Below, piece after piece: positions 58,150 to 64,000 of a stretch of 64,000 nucleotides of DNA. Both the position numbers and the translations under genes were made by a program. This DNA is from Cynocephalus volans (taxonomy: Eukaryota > Chordata > Mammalia > Dermoptera > Cynocephalidae). How positions within the stretch are numbered: the stretch's first letter is position 1; every line of letters begins with the position of its first letter. Below the pieces are notes generated by a model, which saw only the letters and a list, made by a program, of their open reading frames with translations, did not search any database and was not told where the DNA came from. The stretch is from the NCBI RefSeq assembly GCF_027409185.1, contig NC_084470.1, forward strand, positions 36,445,001 through 36,509,000. Direction: 5' to 3'.

Positions 58150-59150
58150 CAGTAGTTACATCGACGAATGCAGCATGCTGGCGGCAAAACCTTGTGGATG
58201 GCAGCTCAAAGATGGGCCTTGCCTATAAAATGGGAGGATGTAGTGAATGTCTGTTGCATTTGTCTGGTATGTGCTCAAGAAAGTTCACACCCTGATGGTT
58301 GCTGCATACCGATGAGCCGATAACTCAAGGAAAGTTGCCCCTTACTCGATGGCAAATGGATTTTGTGGGATCACTCCCCACATCAGAGAGTTTCAGGTAT
58401 ATCTTCATTGCTGTAGATATGGCTACAGGTCTTCTGTTCGTGTGGCCCTGTAAGACACCAGACCAGGTAAGCACTATTAAGGCATTGAATAGCCCTATGG
58501 CCATGTATGGTTGGCCCCTGGTCATAAAAAGTGATAATGAAACCCATTTTACTGGATATGAAGTACAGAGATGGCTTCACAGTTGTGTCTTCAACGGAGT
58601 TACGTGTGCCATATCAGTCCCAGGCAGTGGGAATGATTGAACAGTACAATGGCCTTTTGAAAAGGGGACAAAGGCTATCTGCTCACCCCCGATCCCTGAA
58701 GGGATGGACAGCAGTTATGGCCAACAGTCCAGATCCTAAATGAGAGACCCCGCAGAAGTGGGCCCTCTCCAGTGGAGGCGCTGTTGCATAGGGCTGCAGC
58801 ACCCATTCAATTACAAGTTACTGCTAAGGATGATCTCTTGAAACTGGGATATCCTCTTACTGGCCCCAACTTGTATACAACAAGGACAGACAGTACAATG
58901 GGAATGGCCTTGGAAAATGGAAGTCCCTCATATACACTGGGTAGGTCTAACTGGACCTTGGGGGAGAGGTTTAAAAGAAAACTTACAAGTCTCACCTTGG
59001 GTGACGAGCACCTGGCCTCCCTGAGTACAGTAACATGGCCTGGAACAGATAAACACTATTCTAAAGGGTACATTTGTACTATCATTATGGCCAATCATAA
59101 GCTCCCGTATATTGTTACATGTAGAACCTACAGATCCAGCAGTTTTAGCT
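58150..59150 (+). pseudogene. Integrase remnant
   Basis: HHCC-like zinc region near 58159-58274 (HRRMQH ... CCICLVC). Core near 58330-58680 with WQMDFVG (first Asp), SDNETHF (second Asp) and QAVGMIEQYNG (Glu, in another frame). Frameshifts near 58310 and 58600. Confidence 0.82.
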
Positions 59151-59199
59151 GATAAAGTATGGTATCAAACTAGGTAAGACACCTATTCCTACAACCATC

Positions 59200-60215
59200 C
59201 TTTCTCAGGATGGTAAGCTGGCATGTATCCTACCAGAGTGGCGAGAACTCCCTCTATTGGTACCAGTAACACTTTTGTCTTTTTGCCTATAGTATTGTGG
59301 CTGCTAACACTGTAGTCGGCTGGGCACATACATATGCTTGTGTGGACAGTGTGTCTGCTTGCTGGATATGCACAGTTTCCCACCAGTGTGGCTACAGGAT
59401 TGCCGTGGCAAATCACCCCAATGACAACTGCTAACTGGACATGGTTTCTATAGGATTTTCCTATGACTGTGCATGGAATGTCACTAAACAACATATTGTG
59501 AAAGAATAAAAATTCTAGTAAGCCTTGGCAAGGATATAGTGTATGGGATGGGTTTTCATGGTTAATAGCTGAAAAGGTGGAGTTACAGGGATATGGGCTG
59601 GACCCCCAGTCCCCAGTGTCAAGAGATAAGCCACGATACTGTCAATAGATCAGAAACTGCAGTGATACCAGTATCACAGGGAATGTTATGGGTATGTGGA
59701 AGCTATGGATGACCATATCTCCCACGAAACTGGACAGGCAGGTGTACCTGGGGTATGCCTTATCTGCTGGTCTCTGTATACAACATTGGGTTGGCATCCC
59801 TTTAACTGGGACACTGTTAAGGCTAGATACTAAATAAAACATACCCCCGGTGGTATTATCCATTTGCTTTGTTTTCTCCACAAGAAGCTGCTTTAGTGTC
59901 TGAGTGGCAAATAACTGCACTGGCTGATCATGTTGCCAGATCCTTGAATCAAACTCATCATGCATTGACTCTCTTGGATCAAGAACTGTATCAGATAAGA
60001 AAGGTGGTTTTACAAAATCAAATGGCCCTAGACATGTTAATGTTAATCAGTGAAATTCATGCTGTTCAAAAAATAACTGGAGACCCCCTTCAGGAATGAA
60101 TGGTGGGCCAATATGTCCTCATTATGGAGATGGGTATTAGCCATACTGGGAGGTGGCGCCTGTGTCCTAGTAGCATTTTGTTGCAGCCTGTACTGCTGCT
60201 GTGGTTTATAGATGT
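59200..60215 (+). pseudogene. env remnant (SU with CWIC motif, TM with heptad region)
   Basis: CWIC at 59360-59371 is the CXXC motif of gamma/D-type SU proteins. The frame 59869-60099 carries a heptad-like region then LQNQMALDML, the position of the conserved TM segment after the N-helix. A hydrophobic stretch with Cys residues follows at about 60130-60215. Many stops and shifts; a usual CX6CC was not found in one frame. Confidence 0.7.
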
Positions 60216-60300
60216 AAGGGTCAGCTATCCTCACTAAAGGAACATCGTGAAAGACCTCAGACGTGTAGATTGTACAGCGAGGGACCCTGAAGGAGTGGAG

Positions 60301-60611
60301 TGTGAGGAAAATGGAGACGGTTTGGTCAGGTTCCCTCACCTCATATCTGGCTGGACATGACTCAGCCTGTCCACTGTAAACATGTTATGTAAGAGTAGTA
60401 TGATTGTGCATGTATGCCCATGTACTCCTTGGCTAGTTGCCACTATTGTGTACTTCAGTATAAAAGACAATGGCTCTGATCTGCCGGCCAGCTGAGCTCA
60501 CGTCTGAATAAAGCATGTCGACCTTGCCAATGGCTCCCAGAATCTTTTTCCAGCTACCTAGCTTGTGATCTGCACAGGATGGGGTTGAGGAGTCTGTGAT
60601 CTAGCCTGACA
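60301..60611 (+). repeat. 3' LTR of the provirus
   Basis: 311 bp, tgtgagg...cctgaca, with TATA tataaaag near 60460 and AATAAA near 60508. Preceded by a short purine stretch aaggagtggag (polypurine tract). Confidence 0.9.
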
Positions 60612-60616
60612 CTGGT

Positions 60617-61660
60617 TAACTAACAGAGGAGTGATGCTACCGGTGGAGAGCCAGACCTATCTCTGGTATATGCAGGGCCAAGGCAAGAAAAGAGATGAAG
60701 GCTCCCAACCTTTGTTCTTTTTCCTCTTCTGCTTTTGTCCTGTGGCCTGAGGAGCCTCTCCTGTGGTGTGCTAGAACTAGTTCTTACTGCTCATGAAACC
60801 TAATTCTTCAGGAACTTTCTGAGCTGGTTGAGTGTACACTGGTAGCTTGAAATTGGCCATGGTGAGAGTAGTATTGATTCCACAGAAATCAGTAAATGCT
60901 ATAGATCAGGGCTCCTTTTACCCCAAGTACCAGCACACACCTGAGGCTCTCACACATGATTATGGACACCCCAGCTTCAAGGTCCAACCCTTGGGCCTAG
61001 GGCCACACACACACACTGGGAGTGTGGTCTGCCTGCAGGAAGACCAAGGAAAGAGGCTTGAACAGGCCCCGGAAGCAGGCCTAGGGCCATTAGGGCAGGG
61101 AATTCAGATACCTGGAGCTTGATCTAGAAGGGGCATGGATTCTGGGCAGGTGTGTCTTTTTGCATGAGGGGAGGGGCACAGCCAGAGGAGGGCCAGAGTT
61201 GGACCTTCTAAAGTGTGACTCCAGGGAGGAACCCAGTAGCCTGAGTTGCACACTTCTGTCCCCTCTCCCCAGTCCTCTGCCTCTGACTGGGTGGGAGAGA
61301 ACACCTACACCTCTCCTCATCCACCTGCCTAATTTTTCAGCGAAGAGAGAATTGCTGTTCTAATTCATCAGAGCCCAGGACAGTCATCATAGACCATGTT
61401 TTAATAGTGGACAGTGTTACTGTGCCTTAAAGCTTAAAATCTCTGCAAGATACAGCTTTGATGATTGTGTTCTCCTGTGGGGCAAGCACACCTGGGCAGC
61501 ATACCTCCTGAATGCTCCTGGGTGTGAAACTCAGGTTGGAATCCTTTCCATTTAGATTCAGGGAGGAGGGAGTGTAAAGCCTTCTGACTTGAGTTGGCTA
61601 GGATCAGATACAGCCTCCATCCTTTTTTTTTTTTCTCCATCTTTAATTTGTACTTCCTAT
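60617..61660. other. Intergenic, no feature recognised
   Basis: No gene or clear repeat; several short GC-richer ORFs without recognisable domains. Confidence 0.5.
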
Positions 61661-61663
61661 AAC

Positions 61664-61835
61664 AGTGGTTCTTATAGGGTAGTCCTCCAACTGGCTGCAT
61701 CACCTGGGAACTTGTTAGAAACGCAGAGTCCAGGGCCCCACCTTGGACCTCCTGGGTCAGAGATGGGATAGGGCCCAGCAGTCTGTGGTTTAACAAGACC
61801 AACAGGTGATTCTGATCCTGCTAAAGATTGAGAAC
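61664..61835 (+). mobile_element. MER5A-like hAT element
   Basis: cagtggttcttatagggtag, tgcatcacctgggaacttgt, ccaacaggtgattctgatcc and the end agattgagaact. Confidence 0.8.
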
Positions 61836-61857
61836 TATTCTCTAGAAGAATATAACT

Positions 61858-62267
61858 TGTTTATTAGTTGGGTGGGGCTGCTGTAACACAAGATCATAGA
61901 CTAGGTAGCTTAAACAGCAGAAGTTAGTTTTCTCACAGGTCTGGAGGCTGGAAGTCTGAGATCAAGGTGCTGTCAGGGTTGGTTTCTTTTGAGGGTTGTG
62001 AGGGAAGGATCTGTTCCAGGACTCTCTCCTTGGCTTGTAGATGGCCGTCCTGTCCCAGCGCCTTCACAGTGTCTTCCCTCTATGCATGTCTGTGTCCAAA
62101 TTTCCAGATACTGTTAGATTGGATTAGGGCACACCCTAATGACTTCATTTTAATTTATTCATCCCTTTAAAGACCCTATCTCCAAATAAGTTTACATTCT
62201 GGTACTGGGGGTTAGGATTTTAACATATGAATTTGGGGTGGGGGTGGACACAATTCAGCTCATACTG
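61858..62267 (-). mobile_element. MLT1-like MaLR LTR
   Basis: ttagttgggtggggctgctg, ggtctggaggctggaagtct, tgtccaaatttccagatact, ggggttaggattttaacata in reversed MLT1 order. Confidence 0.8.
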
Positions 62268-62329
62268 TTTGGGAAACCTGGTCACATAATAGTTTGTATG
62301 TCTGTCTTTTTCCCCATTCCCCCATTCGT

Positions 62330-62440
62330 GAACTTACAGAGGTCAGAGGCTGTGTCTTGTTTTTATAGCTCTAGTGTTTTGAAAAATGCCCAACAATCTC
62401 AATAAATGTTATTTAAATTGACTGACTGCTGATGGAGGGG
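62330..62440 (+). mobile_element. L2 3' end relic
   Basis: aggtcagaggctgtgtcttg and caatctcaataaatgttatt are typical of L2 3' ends. Confidence 0.6.
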
Positions 62441-62700
62441 CTTATTGATGTTTTATTGACATTATAATCTTAAAATTTTGTTGTGTGTATGCATCCCTAG
62501 GCTTAATAAGGTCCCAGGCCCTTGTAAAAGGGAGCCTGATATAGGACACTGTCTGGATGAGGTCGTACATCTCACATTGCTACAGATTTCTGAATTGCTT
62601 AATCCTCCTTGTGGCTTTTGTGCAGTGTGCGTGTGTAGGGGGAGAATTCTGGAGCCACAGAAGAGGCTTGACATCTAAACTCCTTCAGAAACTTGAGTTT

Positions 62701-62864
62701 GGGGCCGGCCCGTGGCTCACTCGGGAGAGTGCGGTGCTGATAACACCAAGGCCCCGGGTTCAGATCCCATATACGGATGGCCGGTTTGCTCACTGGCTGA
62801 GCGTGGTGCTGACAACACCAAGTCAAGGGTTAAGATCCCCTTACCGGTCATCTTTAAAAAAAAA
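62701..62864 (+). mobile_element. Dimeric tRNA-Ile-like SINE, best full-length copy
   Basis: Left monomer ggggccggcccgtggctcac through gggttcagatcccatatac, right monomer ggatggccggtttgctcact through taccggtcatc plus poly(A). Target duplication agaaacttgagttt / agaaacttaagttt at 62687-62700 and 62865-62878. Confidence 0.95.
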
Positions 62865-62878
62865 AGAAACTTAAGTTT

Positions 62879-64000
62879 GTTTCTTCTTTTCTGAGAGCTT
62901 CTGACAAGAAAAAAAAAAAAAATAGCCTGCTTCAGTCAAACATAGCAAAGAATTCTAGGTGTTTATATTTTAAAGCCAAACTATAAAAAGCAGATAATTG
63001 TTATTGAGAGGTATCACACTTTATTTTCTGGGGATTTTCTATTGTCGCTTTTCAATTTAATAGACAGTAGGGTTGCTATGGAAACCTATCCATTGCCAGT
63101 GTGGCCTGGACCTTACTTAAAGACATAGAAGCCACATTTGGTTTTATTCCATTGAGCTGATGGCTGACATTGTTATAAAACAGAGCAGAGCAAAGTGAAT
63201 GCTGAATTAGACCAGACATCCTGCTCTCGCCTCTTGCTCCTCCCCTACCCTCTGTGGTTTCTGTGTTTACCAAGCCCCTGAATAGCCCAGTGTTCGAAAT
63301 TGTATAATTTGGTCTCTGGTGTTCTTTCAAGAAAACAACCACATTGCTGTCTCCCATGCAGTTTAGTTACTTTTGCTGGTAACACACTGTGAGAGTTAAG
63401 CTTTGGGGATGTTTGGCATATATGTAGTTAATAAACTCCGCTCAAACCCGAGGTTTGACAAAAATGGTCTGTCGTTTCTGTGGCCACATTTCCTTCATTC
63501 AGATGGGATATCAAAAGAAGGCTCCAAAGTAACAGAAGACTGATTCTCAAGACATTTCCAACTTAACGGAAGCCAGAAAGGCTGACAGATCTGGAGATCC
63601 ATCCTTGCCTATGCCAAGAAATTGAATTAACAAGGCTAAGCTTGAGAAACACTGGAAATTCTGGCCACTGCTCTAAATGGATTTTCTCACTCCTCTGAGC
63701 TTTGCCCACAGCCACTGAATGCGTTATGTTACAAAGCTAATTATAAAAGATCTTGAGAGCCACGGGAAGCTAATTCATCTGATAAGCCAATTTCAGAGCA
63801 TACCTGGGGTTGCAATATACTTCTAGGAGGCCTAGTTGAGAAGTTAAAGAATAAAACAAAACCTACCTTTCGCTGTAGAAATTGCAATTGCCTGAAGTTT
63901 GCTGGATATGAAAGTTTAGGTTTTACTGGGCTATATTTGTTTTCAGTCTCATTTTTTTTCAGGCTTTAAACCATTTAGTGCTGATTTTTATGGCTGCTTT
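62879..64000. other. Intergenic, no feature recognised
   Basis: No gene, RNA or mobile element recognised to the window end. Confidence 0.5.

Larger units (their letters stand above)
54267..60611 (+). mobile_element. Complete degraded provirus, class III (HERV-S/ERV-L-like) with env
   Basis: Two LTRs bound a 6.3-kb element with target duplication ctggt (54262-54266, 60612-60616). Order: LTR, primer site, gag remnant, protease remnant, RT, RNase H, integrase, env SU and TM remnants, LTR. The pol motifs are of the ERV-L/spuma-like class III type (LPQGYLHSPTICH, YIDDVLL), not gammaretroviral. The primer site resembles tRNA-Ser, as in HERV-S. Every gene is broken by stops and frameshifts, so it cannot make functional proteins. 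LTRs differ by roughly 12%, by eye. Confidence 0.85.

Overview
This is a window of nuclear DNA from a eutherian mammal. It carries one single-copy protein-coding gene, NR1D2 (REV-ERB beta, a heme-binding nuclear receptor of the circadian clock), on the + strand. All eight coding exons are present (20878-45663) with intact GT-AG junctions, and they give a 579-residue protein. The rest is intron and intergenic DNA heavily colonised by retrotransposons.

Organism: there are no Alu, B1/B2/ID, SINEC or Bov elements. Instead there are about 20 copies of tRNA-Ile-like SINEs, as monomers, as tRNA-tRNA dimers, and as a GC-rich variant. SINEs built only from tRNA-Ile monomers and dimers are described in colugos (Dermoptera, the t-SINE/CYN families), which is my preferred source. 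A horseshoe-bat-type (Rhinolophoidea) tRNA SINE is the main alternative. I cannot settle this without a library search.

Layout. 1-672: decayed RFPL-like B30.2 pseudogene. 0.7-20 kb: intergenic, with nested SINEs, MaLR/MLT1 LTRs, MER5 and MER20 DNA transposons, old L1s, and a 2.03-kb composite element (11522-13554) with an L1-type 5' end, a VNTR of about 79-bp units and an apparent 3' transduction. 20.1-21.8 kb: a poly-G array followed by the NR1D2 CpG island, first exon, an upstream ORF, and an E-box/D-box/E-box cluster just inside intron 1. 20.9-45.7 kb: NR1D2 exons and introns. 45.7-48.84 kb: the long 3' UTR with its likely poly(A) signal. 48.9-54.2 kb: intergenic, with a young 5'-truncated L1 (51283-52371) flanked by a perfect 14-bp target duplication, and older L1s. 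54267-60611: a complete but inactivated provirus with two LTRs and a 5-bp target duplication. It has a class III (ERV-L/HERV-S-like) pol, a probable tRNA-Ser primer site, and a degraded env with a CWIC motif. 60.6-64 kb: intergenic with MER5, MLT1, L2 and one full dimeric SINE.

Functionally, only NR1D2 looks like a working gene. Its protein keeps the DNA-binding domain and both heme-ligand residues (Cys384, His568) and lacks an AF-2 helix, as expected of a constitutive repressor. The E-boxes and the perfect D-box next to exon 1 fit known CLOCK/BMAL1 and DBP/E4BP4 control of this gene.
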